Source: an uncultured Formosa sp. (lineage in GTDB: Bacteria; Bacteroidota; Bacteroidia; Flavobacteriales; Flavobacteriaceae). Taken from it: 64,000 nt of DNA. The stretch covers positions 531,632 through 595,631 of the forward strand of contig NZ_CANMTH010000003.1 in NCBI RefSeq assembly GCF_947500765.1, written 5' to 3'. Positions 35,425 to 44,652 of the stretch are shown here, piece after piece; position 1 is the stretch's first letter; every line of letters starts with the position of its first letter. The translations under genes and the position numbers were made by a program. Under the pieces are notes generated by a model, which worked only from the letters and a program-made list of their open reading frames with translations, was not told where the DNA came from and did no database searches.

Positions 35425-37131
35425 TTAAAAATACATATCTAATTCATCATTGAATATTCCAGCATCTAAAATTGGTCTAATTTCTTTGTAAACTTCATCA
35501 TAATCTTCATTTTGAAGAAGAGATTCTTTTTTATTTAAATCAAATGTATATTCATTATCATCGACAAGACCTAAAATTAATTGTGTATTATTGGGCTTAT
35601 TTTTTTCAATAAAATTCATGATTGCTTTCAAATTATCTTTATCCTGTTCTTGCTGATTTGGTGAATCAATAATTACTGGACAAAAAGTAGAAGTTGAATA
35701 TTTATCCATAATTTTAAAAAAAGTAAAATAATATGCCAATAATGCCCTTGGTAATGCACTCCCAGTTTCTTTGATTGTAGAATCCATTCTTTGAAATATT
35801 TGTTCTGGGACCTTTTCAGTATTAATATTCAATTCTTTCAAATATTTTTTAAGACTAGATCTATAAATCGTCATTATATTATCTTTTCTTACTTTCCCAT
35901 CTTTATCTATTTCCTTAAGCTTTTCCTCAAGTTTATTTTTTTCTCTTTCAGATTTTATTATTTGAGTATATATTAATGTTTGCTCTTCTTTAAAAATTTC
36001 TTTAACCCTTTTTTTTCCTTCATTTTCAATTATATCTACTAATTTTATATTAGATTTTTTCCTATTTAAAACTTCTTGTATTTTTTCATAATTGGATTTT
36101 TTGTCTATAAAGTCTTTATTATATATATCTATTTCATCCTTTATTTTTAAATATTCGGACATTAATTCATCGTATAATTCTTGAAGACTTTCTTGGTCTT
36201 CAGCGATCGAAAATCTTTCCGCAAAGTTGTTTTCGTAGTGAGCTCCACAAGTTGGACAATCAACATCATTTTCTATTTTGTTAACTGCAAATTTATAATC
36301 TTTTTGAACTTCTTGAATTGATTTTTTTACAATATCTAATTTGGAATCTATAGAAATTTTTTGATTATATAAATCCGTTAGTTGTTGCTTAATTTTATTT
36401 TGATCTGTTTTTAATATTTCACAATCATGGAGTAATTCTTTAATTTCTTCATTAAAATCTTCAATAGTTACATTAAGATCAACTTCACTTAATTTTTTAT
36501 TTATATTTTTAAGTATTTTGTTTAATGCATCTATTTCACTAGATGTCTCATCTAATTTTAGTCTTGTTCTATCTAGTTCAGATTTTGTGGTATAGTATGA
36601 GTTACCTTTTATTCCTGAATGGTAATTAATTAATGGATTTTTCCAATTCCCGAATTGAGATAAATTTGCAAAAGAATCCCAATTTTTGGACCAACTTTTG
36701 TCTTGATCGACATAAAATGGTAAAAATAAATATGCAGGAGGCGGAGTTTCTGGTTCTCCATTTCTATTATTAATAATAAATTTAAAGTCTAATAAATCAT
36801 TCAAAAAAACTGAAAATGATTTAAAATTAAAAGACATGAACTGATTAGTATTTGTTATAACTACAAATCGTTTTTTATCAAATCTTAAAACAGAAAACCT
36901 TTCATTATCTATTGTAAATTTCAATAAACTAATTGGTTCTGTTTTTAACCAATTAGGATGCATTAATCCAGGAGTCGCACCTAAAGTATAATAGATGCTT
37001 TTTATTAGTGATGATTTTCCAACCTGATTAGTTCCTTTTATAATTGTTGTCGTTGGATTGAATTTTACCTTTTTGCCCTTTTTCTCCCTCATTGACAATA
37101 TCATCAACTCTTCGAAGATTAACTTTTTCAT
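35425..37131 (-). CDS. lmuB: SMC-like ATPase with zinc hook, Lamassu LmuB-like
   Basis: A 568-residue ABC/SMC-type ATPase. Walker A is GTNQVGKSS at 33-41, two coiled-coil arms flank a zinc-hook CPTCG at 292-296, and the Walker B-like strand PVIIDSPNQQ lies at 485-494, with a degenerate signature GSALPRALLAYY before it. Such Rad50-like sensors of DNA ends pair with a nuclease in Lamassu defence systems. The partner gene directly upstream encodes a DUF4297/Cap4 nuclease. No LmuC-type third gene is seen, which fits the two-gene group. Codon use is very AT-rich relative to flanking housekeeping genes. Confidence 0.8.
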   Translation of the reverse strand: MKKLIFEELMILSMREKKGKKVKFNPTTTIIKGTNQVGKSSLIKSIYYTLGATPGLMHPNWLKTEPISLLKFTIDNERFSVLRFDKKRFVVITNTNQFMSFNFKSFSVFLNDLLDFKFIINNRNGEPETPPPAYLFLPFYVDQDKSWSKNWDSFANLSQFGNWKNPLINYHSGIKGNSYYTTKSELDRTRLKLDETSSEIDALNKILKNINKKLSEVDLNVTIEDFNEEIKELLHDCEILKTDQNKIKQQLTDLYNQKISIDSKLDIVKKSIQEVQKDYKFAVNKIENDVDCPTCGAHYENNFAERFSIAEDQESLQELYDELMSEYLKIKDEIDIYNKDFIDKKSNYEKIQEVLNRKKSNIKLVDIIENEGKKRVKEIFKEEQTLIYTQIIKSEREKNKLEEKLKEIDKDGKVRKDNIMTIYRSSLKKYLKELNINTEKVPEQIFQRMDSTIKETGSALPRALLAYYFTFFKIMDKYSTSTFCPVIIDSPNQQEQDKDNLKAIMNFIEKNKPNNTQLILGLVDDNEYTFDLNKKESLLQNEDYDEVYKEIRPILDAGIFNDELDMYF

Positions 37132-37169
37132 AGCTTTTAGTTCTTAAATTTCTAACTAGTTTTTTGAAA

Positions 37170-38246
37170 TTACTCTCCATCACATAAATTTTTTAAAATT
37201 AATATTTTGATAAAATCATCATCAAATATTAACTGTTCTTGAACAAACTTATTATTTAAAACTTCAATATATATTTTATTCATTGAATTCAACAAGTTAT
37301 CATCTAACAATGATTCTTTTAATTCTATTGTCCTATTAATTAGTTTAACTAATTTTTGGAACAATAAATTATTAGGTTTTAAATACTCTATTTCAGCACT
37401 TGACCAATTTTTTTGAAAAGATCTACGAAAAACAATTGATACTTTTTCGCTATCTAACCTGTTTAATATTTCTGATTTTAATTTTGTCAATCTATATGGT
37501 TCACTTGCAACTACATTTATTATCTTATCAAAATCTGATTTTGAAAAAGATTTGTATTTCACCAATTCATCAAATGTATTCAGGGATTTTTCAAAATTGT
37601 TTTTTCTTTTTACTTCATCAAAAATTGTAGTATATGCTAAAGATGGATTGTATTTTAAATCAATAAACTTATTTTCTATAAATTTATTAAGTTTCTGTTG
37701 TGTCAAATCTGAGTGATGCTCTATTGTTAAATTACTTTTTTCAAAAAATAAAATATCAAAATATTCATTTAACCAAGTTATAGAAAGTTCCGAACTTAAA
37801 TCCTCTGCAATTCTTTTAGCTTCATTTTTATCAACTTCATTGCAACAAATTTTAATACCAACAAAATTTTTATTCTTCAATTCTATTTTATAATCGCAGT
37901 TTGAAATTATACTTAAAGAGTTAGTTTCTTTTTCAAAATTTATTTTATTATTAAAAAGCTTCCCAAGTATAGAACTTCCTTTATTTTTTTTTAATAAAGT
38001 TGATATTGAATGCTTTCCTTTTCCCTTTGTTTTAATTTGGAAGAAATCAATTGTTTTTGGGTTTTCAGATGAATCAAAAACTATTATATCCTCATAAAAT
38101 TCAAAAGCTAACAAAAAATCTTTTTGTTTTGAGAGTTCAATTAGCTTACAAATAGCCCAATCTTTTTGATAATCAAACCTATTTGAAGATATTGAACCAC
38201 TATTTTCTCTAGGAATTATATTCTTAAGTTTTTCTTTTAATAGCAT
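37170..38246 (-). CDS. lmuA: DUF4297 (Cap4-like) nuclease, Lamassu effector-like
   Basis: A 358-residue protein whose first 80 residues fit the DUF4297/Cap4 dsDNA endonuclease domain: SGSISSNRFDYQKDWAICKL with Gln27, FEFYEDIIVFDSS with Glu52/Asp53, and DFFQIKTKGKGKHS with Gln70 and Lys72, a PD-(D/E)xK arrangement. The rest is helical and not recognised. ATG at 38246 is chosen because it begins just before the nuclease domain; an upstream in-frame extension is hydrophobic and shifts to 38342. It is the first gene of the pair, 38 bases before the SMC-like gene. Together they match Lamassu-Cap4-type defence. The effector would degrade DNA after phage sensing. Confidence 0.8.
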   Translation of the reverse strand: MLLKEKLKNIIPRENSGSISSNRFDYQKDWAICKLIELSKQKDFLLAFEFYEDIIVFDSSENPKTIDFFQIKTKGKGKHSISTLLKKNKGSSILGKLFNNKINFEKETNSLSIISNCDYKIELKNKNFVGIKICCNEVDKNEAKRIAEDLSSELSITWLNEYFDILFFEKSNLTIEHHSDLTQQKLNKFIENKFIDLKYNPSLAYTTIFDEVKRKNNFEKSLNTFDELVKYKSFSKSDFDKIINVVASEPYRLTKLKSEILNRLDSEKVSIVFRRSFQKNWSSAEIEYLKPNNLLFQKLVKLINRTIELKESLLDDNLLNSMNKIYIEVLNNKFVQEQLIFDDDFIKILILKNLCDGE

Positions 38247-38649
38247 ATAAATATTAATTCTTCTTATTAAAAATAATAATTTATCATAAACTTTAAATAT
38301 ACTAAATCCTACAAGAAACATTTGAGGGAAAACCGTAAGCAACTAAAAATAAACCTATTTAAACCCATTCCACACAAATACCACCACCCTATTTTACCAA
38401 CATTAACCCATTCAAAAAAGAGATGTATAAGCATAACAGGTTGTCTTTAATAATCTCTATAGCGATTATAAAAACGGGGAATCGTGGAGGTTAATTAGAG
38501 GTTATAGCGTGGTTAAGCCATACCAAAGCCATAGATACTCCATAGATAGTCCATGGGAACCTTATGGGTAAAAACAAAAAAAGCACCGTGAACATCACGG
38601 CGCTTTTTGTATAATAAGGCAGTATCAATGTGCCTAAATGTAGAGTGTA
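38247..38649. promoter_or_regulatory. Intergenic region with 16-bp shared element and terminator
   Basis: TGAGGGAAAACCGTAA at 38333-38348 is 87 bases upstream of the Cap4-like start and identical to 12019-12034. The hairpin with arms AAAAAGC-CCGTGA and TCACGG-GCTTTTT at 38578-38608, with a T-run when read on the minus strand, ends the arylsulfotransferase transcript. No further gene is seen. Confidence 0.55.
38576..38608 (-). terminator. Intrinsic terminator after the arylsulfotransferase gene
   Basis: On the minus strand the 13-pair stem (one mismatch at 38585/38601) with an ACA loop is followed by a run of seven T and GTTTT. It is 41 bases downstream of the stop at 38650. Confidence 0.75.
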
Positions 38650-40101
38650 TTAGTCGCAAGTATAGTCCGAACCGGATTCTATAGTACCTTGGTTTGTTAA
38701 ATCGTAATTGGCTAACCCAACATAATCGGTAGCATATTTAGAGACTCTAAACACGGCATTGGCACTTGCCACATCGTATTGGTCTAGAATACCGCTTTCT
38801 GAAACTGGATTTACGTATTCCCAAACGGTTTCTCCTGAAGCATTAACTTCGGTAAATGTACCTGAAGCGCCTACTGCTATTAAAGTGTTTCCGTTTTCTA
38901 AACGGCGTGCCCCAGAAATATATGGAGAATACATATTGCTTGGCGTATCGTCGGTATACGTCCATTGAAAATCTGAAGGGCCATAAGTACCATCTGCCAA
39001 TGTATACGAACCGTCTGCATTAACTTCGGTGTCTATAACATTTACTGTAGAGTAACTTGATCCGCTAGCACTACCTGCCTGATTGTTAAATACCATAATC
39101 ATGCCGCCATCTACATAATCTGAGTTAATCCAGTTGGCATCATGTTGGTTGTATAATTGTTGGTCGCTAGAACTCCCTTGATCGTAGGTTTGCGGATTTC
39201 CCCAACGGTATAAGAAATCGCCACCTTGCCCATGTGTACCGCCTTCGTGTGCTGCGGCTTCGGCTGTGGTTGTAGAGTGGTCTATAATATAAAATTCGCT
39301 ATAACTTCTGCTACTTACCACAATCTGGTCTAAAGTTTCGTTATAATCTATAGCATTAAAGTGCAACCAATCTTCTTCGTCGTCGCTCTCGTAATCATAA
39401 TTTATATTTAATAAGCCAGGGTTATCGGCCACCACACCGTAGTTATTGGCTGTTTCATTTTCATCTTGCACAATATGATCCCAAGCGTGCCATTCCCAAA
39501 TCACTTCGCCTGTTCCAGCGTCTAAATCGGGTTGGATTTCAAGGATTTGTTCAGACCATAATTCTGAAATGTAATCGGTGCGTCCTGCTGCTGCGGCTTC
39601 TGTTGCTGTCTTTTTTTCCCAAGCAATAACAAGAATATTTCCATTGTCCATATAGGCTAAATCGTGATGTTGTAGCTCGGTTGTCGAAGCCACTTCATAA
39701 TCCCAAACCACATTTCCGTCGGCATCAATAAGTTCTATAATACCGCCTTGTCCTCCAGCTACAAAATTAGTACTGCCCACATCGCCAGGACGTAATAAAT
39801 AGCCATTTTCTAAAAGATAAAAGGAATGCGCTGGTAAATACTCAGATGCCCAAGTGTACATTAAATCGCCACAATTATCTATAAGATAAGTATTGGTACT
39901 ACGCAAGGGTGAAAATAAGGTGTAAGCGTCTTCGGCTTCGGTGGTATTAAGTTTTAAACCTACCGTATAATCGGAGTTCGAGGTGGTACCTGCTGTGGTT
40001 AAATCGTCGGTGGTATCTGTATCTGTTGTCGTATCATCATCACTACAATTGGTGAGTATTAATGTGGATAAGAAAAGAAATAAAAAGGGTATGTGTTTCA
40101 T
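38650..40101 (-). CDS. Arylsulfotransferase (ASST) family lipoprotein
   Basis: A 483-residue exported protein of the aryl-sulfate sulfotransferase family, predicted six-bladed beta-propeller. Residues 1-19 form a lipoprotein signal (FLSTLILTNCS, lipobox with Cys19) followed by an acidic Asp/Thr-rich linker, the usual surface-export pattern in Bacteroidota. The first recognised segment is LFSPLRSTNTYLID, then GGIIELIDADGNVVWDY, LQHHDLAYMDNGNILVIAWE and HDANWI. The family transfers sulfate between phenols without PAPS. The catalytic residues cannot be confirmed by eye, so enzymatic activity is probable rather than certain. Confidence 0.8.
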   Translation of the reverse strand: MKHIPFLFLFLSTLILTNCSDDDTTTDTDTTDDLTTAGTTSNSDYTVGLKLNTTEAEDAYTLFSPLRSTNTYLIDNCGDLMYTWASEYLPAHSFYLLENGYLLRPGDVGSTNFVAGGQGGIIELIDADGNVVWDYEVASTTELQHHDLAYMDNGNILVIAWEKKTATEAAAAGRTDYISELWSEQILEIQPDLDAGTGEVIWEWHAWDHIVQDENETANNYGVVADNPGLLNINYDYESDDEEDWLHFNAIDYNETLDQIVVSSRSYSEFYIIDHSTTTAEAAAHEGGTHGQGGDFLYRWGNPQTYDQGSSSDQQLYNQHDANWINSDYVDGGMIMVFNNQAGSASGSSYSTVNVIDTEVNADGSYTLADGTYGPSDFQWTYTDDTPSNMYSPYISGARRLENGNTLIAVGASGTFTEVNASGETVWEYVNPVSESGILDQYDVASANAVFRVSKYATDYVGLANYDLTNQGTIESGSDYTCD

Positions 40102-40270
40102 AAGTCTTAATTTTGATTTTGTACAAATGTCAAAATTATGGTGCTAAAAACACGCCCTTTAAAAGCGGTATTCTGCGAATGCCTATCACTTCTCTGTGCG
40201 TAATGCCTTCCACTCTGCCGTTGACTAAATTTAAACGTACACACGCCGTGATGTACAACAAAACAACCCG

Positions 40271-40320
40271 CTTTACAGCCTATCTTTTATGAAAACAATA
40301 CTTAAAAATAGGCTGTAAAG
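40271..40320 (-). terminator. Hairpin after the DUF3999 gene
   Basis: CTTTACAGCCTAT at 40271-40283 and ATAGGCTGTAAAG at 40308-40320 form a perfect 13-bp stem with a 24-base loop, 45 bases downstream of the DUF3999 stop. There is no clear T-run. Confidence 0.55.
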
Positions 40321-40364
40321 GGGATTAACTTATAAAGTCGTATTCAGAAAAACAAAACAGACCT

Positions 40365-41606
40365 TTAACTTTTACTGGCATTAAGATCCTTAATTAAATT
40401 AAAGGCATAAAAGGCAATGATAAGCGCGGCAAAACCTATACAACACCACATAAACCAAGGGTGTTGCCAAAACGAAGCAGAAGCTGCTACTGTTGCCTTT
40501 GGAGCAACATAGGTTACGTTACTAATCTTAGCAAGTGGCAAAGCGTGTTTTAGGGTGTTGGTGACTTCAGAAATATCGTAATCTGGTGCAGTTAACGTTT
40601 CATTTCCGGCTGTAATCGTGTATGTGTGTGTTGCTTTTAAATTAGCGACAACATATAACGGGTGCTGCAACACTTCTAAACTTGATAGCTCTAACTTCGG
40701 ATTATCTTTATTAGCGATCTCTACATATAGGTCTTGTACAGAATGGCTAGGCACATTAAAAACTAAAGGACGGTCTGAACGGATAGTAAAGCTGCTAATA
40801 AGCTGACGGTAGGTTTCTGTATTCCGATTCACTTCGCGTTCGCCTAAGGTGTATAATATCGCGTTTCGGCTATACAATTCTGGGCTTGTTATGTCTAGTT
40901 TCAACTGATTTATAATTTCAGGACGCTCAAAATGCATATGAATAGTTGTAGTCTTATCGACTTCAGAAAACGACAGCTTATGTATTGGAAGTGTTTCCAT
41001 AGTCTGAGGGACAACATTCACCGATTCGGTTGTAGCACTCCCAATTTTTAATAGGTTTAAGGGTAAAGAATTCCGATCGTCGAACACCAGTTTTAAATAG
41101 GCATAATTACATAAAGGAAAATCGATAACCTTATAAACACTAGGGGCATCAGGATCGTTTAAGTCTTGAAGTTCTCCACGGTTTACAATTCCAAACCAAG
41201 TGTCCTGATCATGACTTCCTTCTAACCTATAGTGTTTACGCCCCTGATAATTAGCAATAGAAAGCACGGCTTGTTTAAGCGTGGCATTAGGATTTTTAAA
41301 AATATAAGTAGCACTAGTATCTGCTACGCGGCGACTTGAAAGGATAGTAAACGGACTAAAATTAGATACGGTAGTACTGCTATTATAAGTCTCTGGTTGC
41401 ATAAAATATGGCACCTGATGTCCTGTACTATCCCAAATCCGGAAGTCACTCATATTGGGGTTGGCATAAGAACGCACCGTATGCGGAATGGAAATAAGAT
41501 GCAAGCCATCTGCTTGTACTGGATCTATGTTACCTGTTACCGTGTGGTCCTGAGCAAACACCGTAATCACACTTAGCATAACCAATACGTTAATCAATAG
41601 TTTCAT
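40365..41606 (-). CDS. DUF3999 family exported protein
   Basis: A protein of 413 residues if started at MKLLINVLVMLSVITVFAQ (41606), or 420 if started at 41627. A signal peptide is followed by a periplasmic beta-rich region with repeated segments that bear YRQLISS and RLEGSHD motifs typical of DUF3999, and a single membrane helix near the C-terminus (WFMWCCIGFAALIIAFYAF). It overlaps the end of the DUF2339 gene, with which it is regularly paired in other Gram-negative bacteria. The function is unknown; a cell-envelope role together with the large membrane partner is inferred. Confidence 0.8.
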   Translation of the reverse strand: MKLLINVLVMLSVITVFAQDHTVTGNIDPVQADGLHLISIPHTVRSYANPNMSDFRIWDSTGHQVPYFMQPETYNSSTTVSNFSPFTILSSRRVADTSATYIFKNPNATLKQAVLSIANYQGRKHYRLEGSHDQDTWFGIVNRGELQDLNDPDAPSVYKVIDFPLCNYAYLKLVFDDRNSLPLNLLKIGSATTESVNVVPQTMETLPIHKLSFSEVDKTTTIHMHFERPEIINQLKLDITSPELYSRNAILYTLGEREVNRNTETYRQLISSFTIRSDRPLVFNVPSHSVQDLYVEIANKDNPKLELSSLEVLQHPLYVVANLKATHTYTITAGNETLTAPDYDISEVTNTLKHALPLAKISNVTYVAPKATVAASASFWQHPWFMWCCIGFAALIIAFYAFNLIKDLNASKS

Positions 41607-44277
41607 CTTCTGGGGTTTTGTCTTCATCGGTAACTAGAACTTTAATTTTTTGATATATAAATGAAATAATTAATATAAGAACCCCTAATAATATAAAGGC
41701 AATAATCTTTCCGGTTTCAGAAACATTACTAATATCGTACACAAATAACTTGACTATTGTTAAGCCTAAAAGCGACAGCGCAATAATACGTAATTGCTTT
41801 AATTGCTTCTTGATGCCCCAAAGTAATAACCCGAAAGCCAAGACACCCCATAATACTGGAAGCCCCGTTTTTATAATTTTGTAATGAGACGACACAAACT
41901 CGCCATAATCAAGTGCTAAAGGATCTTGTGCAGATGAGAATCCCATAATATGAAGCCCTTGCAATACCACTTCGGCACTGGTAATAAGTACCAATATAGA
42001 AACAGCAAACCACAGCGTAAGCTTATGATTAAATAAGGGGAATACTTTTTTAGGCGTATTGGTGCGATATACCAATAACCAAAAGTAAATCATAAACACA
42101 AAGCATACCATATGTAAATAATAGGCAATACGACTAGTGGTTCCTAATATAATGTGGTCTTCCAGTTCTGTAAACGGAATCTGAATACATAACACAGCAA
42201 ATACAATAATGTTTACAATGGCAATAACACTAACAAGCTTAGCGGTTTTAAGCGTCCTTTTTCTATATGATAGAAAGCAAAATACAGCCGTAAATAGCAT
42301 ATGATATTGTACTGAAATCGCTAAAGCATCATTAAAGTCATAATACGCTAAGGCCTGATAAAGCACTTCTGCAAGACCTACAAAATACCCGACAATTACA
42401 GCAAGGATACCGGTTAACGTTCTATAAAATACAGGGTTGAAATGTAATCCGAATTGAGATACGGTTTCGGTATCTTTACGCAATAGCAAGTGCACACCAA
42501 TAAATGAGGCAACCACTAAAATACCTGCCATAAATAGAGGATTAAGTACCACACCTAACTCTGAATTTGTAAAATACACTTCCCAATCCATCAACAAACT
42601 ACCAAGCATTAGTAATTGTACAATTACAGCAACAAAACTATAGCTTTTAATTTGTGATTTCTGAGACAACCACAGTAACATAACGGCCTCAATAGCCCAA
42701 AATATAGTAATGCTATGTCCTGAAAACTGAACCGGAATGGCTAAAGTAATAAAGGTTAAACTCAGTCCGATTAGTAAATAAATTCCTCTTTTATCTAAAC
42801 CAAACTTCTTAAATAACAATAAAGAATACCCCATGTTTAACACCGCTAAAAAGGCTGTAAAAAGACCGGTGTATTCGGGTTTGTAGTAAGATAACACCAA
42901 CATGCCAACGCCATAAAACACACCGTTATTAATGGTAAGCATACTTAACTGTAAGTTTGTAAAACGCCCTTTAGATCTCAGGTTGTTTATAATATTCATG
43001 ACTATAAAAATAACATAGAATACAAATCCAAATACTAAGGCGCCTAAGTAATGTGGCGCGTCACTATTAACGTCTGTAACAACCCAACCACCAAATAATA
43101 TAATGGTAAATATAAACGCTAGAATATGTAGCAATTGCCATTTTTTAAAATAGGCTAAGATTAATATTCCAATATCTAAAATAGCGATATAAGTAAATAA
43201 AACGACATAGTTTCCACTTCCTGTACTAATCATAAATGGAACAGCAAACCCACCTATAAGCGATAATATAGCGAGCTCCATACGGTTATAAGACAAGGAA
43301 ATTAAACAACTAAAAGCTGTGATAACAACCATAATAGCAAAGGCGACTTCTTGCCCAAAGAGTTGGTATTCGTGAAACGCAATGGCAATGGTAAAATAAA
43401 AGATTGCAATGGCTCCGGCCACAAGAACCGAACTAAATGGTGCATACTTTTGACGTAGTTTATGTGCGATAAAGAGCACTAAACTTCCTGCTAAAATACC
43501 AATACCCACACGTGCAGGTTCGTTAATCCAGTTTTTGTCTATGGCAAACTTCACAAAATAACTTATCCCTAAAACAAGAATTAGAATACCAATTTTATTA
43601 ATCAGGTTTTCACCAATAAACTTCTCTAAATCAGGATTCTTTTGTTTGAAACGTTCCCAAACCGAGAGTTTAGGTGCTTCTGCTTTAGGGGGTTCTGCTA
43701 CAGACTGTATAACTGTTTGTGTGGCATCAAAATTAGGTGCTGAGGTTGCTGTTTCTGCAACTGCTTCAACAGTTGGCGTAACATCTAAAGGATGTTCTAT
43801 ATAGTAATCGTAATCGGCTATAATGGTGCTTATAAAGGCTTTATCAGATTGTGCTTTAAAATCTTCTAAGGCTAAAACATCTATAACCTTAGCACGAAGG
43901 GGAATTAGCGTTTTAAAATCGTGAGTCTCTTCTGCAGTTTTAAATATAGATTTTATCACGCCTATATCTTTAACCGATAATTGCGCTGCTTGAGTATATG
44001 TTGGTGTGTATGGTGGTTCTGTCGGTTCTGGAGTCACTACAGGCGCTTCTGTTACAGTAAAATCTACAACCGGTGTTACAGGGTCGTTTTCAATAGCATC
44101 AACAACATCATTGTTAACAGATTTTGTGGCTTTCATCTTGTTTAACAATGCATTAAGGCCGTCTAACTTGTCGTTTAAAGTATCGATATGATCCTGTAAT
44201 TGTACCCGATCTTTACGAGATCGAGATCTCTGAAGGAGTAATAAAAGGATAATAACAATAGAAAGAAAATATTCCAT
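41590..44277 (-). CDS. DUF2339 multi-spanning membrane protein
   Basis: An 895-residue inner-membrane protein with an N-terminal helix and coiled-coil (residues 1-55), a Pro/Thr-rich linker (65-98), a short module at 100-160 (LSVKDIGVIKSIFKTAEETH through DKAFISTIIADYDYY), the segment VWERFKQKNPDLEKFIGENLINK and then more than twenty transmembrane segments. The multi-pass body and the ENLINKIGI entry identify DUF2339. The 100-160 module also occurs at the C-terminus of the RDD protein encoded at 53160-53972. The gene is followed by DUF3999 with 17-38 bases of overlap. Confidence 0.85.
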   Translation of the reverse strand: MEYFLSIVIILLLLLQRSRSRKDRVQLQDHIDTLNDKLDGLNALLNKMKATKSVNNDVVDAIENDPVTPVVDFTVTEAPVVTPEPTEPPYTPTYTQAAQLSVKDIGVIKSIFKTAEETHDFKTLIPLRAKVIDVLALEDFKAQSDKAFISTIIADYDYYIEHPLDVTPTVEAVAETATSAPNFDATQTVIQSVAEPPKAEAPKLSVWERFKQKNPDLEKFIGENLINKIGILILVLGISYFVKFAIDKNWINEPARVGIGILAGSLVLFIAHKLRQKYAPFSSVLVAGAIAIFYFTIAIAFHEYQLFGQEVAFAIMVVITAFSCLISLSYNRMELAILSLIGGFAVPFMISTGSGNYVVLFTYIAILDIGILILAYFKKWQLLHILAFIFTIILFGGWVVTDVNSDAPHYLGALVFGFVFYVIFIVMNIINNLRSKGRFTNLQLSMLTINNGVFYGVGMLVLSYYKPEYTGLFTAFLAVLNMGYSLLLFKKFGLDKRGIYLLIGLSLTFITLAIPVQFSGHSITIFWAIEAVMLLWLSQKSQIKSYSFVAVIVQLLMLGSLLMDWEVYFTNSELGVVLNPLFMAGILVVASFIGVHLLLRKDTETVSQFGLHFNPVFYRTLTGILAVIVGYFVGLAEVLYQALAYYDFNDALAISVQYHMLFTAVFCFLSYRKRTLKTAKLVSVIAIVNIIVFAVLCIQIPFTELEDHIILGTTSRIAYYLHMVCFVFMIYFWLLVYRTNTPKKVFPLFNHKLTLWFAVSILVLITSAEVVLQGLHIMGFSSAQDPLALDYGEFVSSHYKIIKTGLPVLWGVLAFGLLLWGIKKQLKQLRIIALSLLGLTIVKLFVYDISNVSETGKIIAFILLGVLILIISFIYQKIKVLVTDEDKTPEDETID

Positions 44278-44444
44278 AAGGTCTGTAATTTGGGCGCTTC
44301 AAAAAGTGCATAGATGCAATGTAGTATTTTTTTTAGATTTAACACTTATCATATAACCAAAGGCTAAACCTAAGAATTTTAAAATCCAACTAAAGTTTAA
44401 AACCTTGCCCTTCCCTTTTTTAATGATAACGCTTACAGGATAAT

Positions 44445-44652
44445 ACCATTTCCTATTTACATTGACAAACAGCATCAGGTATTCGATCAATTTCATGCTG
44501 AAGGCACCCCACAATGGATACTCATTTCGGAACAAGGCGAACTGTTTCGTTCTATTTTTGGGTCGCAAGATAATGCCAAAAATCGCTTATTTTATGCACT
44601 AGAGAGTCTTGTTGATACTACTGATCATACAAAAACTACTGAGGATTCTTAA
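44445..44652 (+). pseudogene. 3' remnant of a redoxin-like gene
   Basis: The plus-strand frame reads YIDKQHQVFDQFHAEGTPQW, then ILISEQGELFRSIFGSQDNA and KNRLFYALESL, ending in a stop at 44650-44652. The EGTPQWILI and FGSQ parts look like the end of an AhpC/thiol-disulfide redoxin domain protein. There is no start and no catalytic CxxC part. The stop overlaps the end of the MFS gene by 17 bases. It is best read as what is left of a lost gene. Confidence 0.5.

Noticed and set aside
44299..44568. 89-residue minus-strand frame
   Set aside because: It is the shadow of the redoxin-like remnant on the plus strand; composition is not protein-like and there is no family resemblance.
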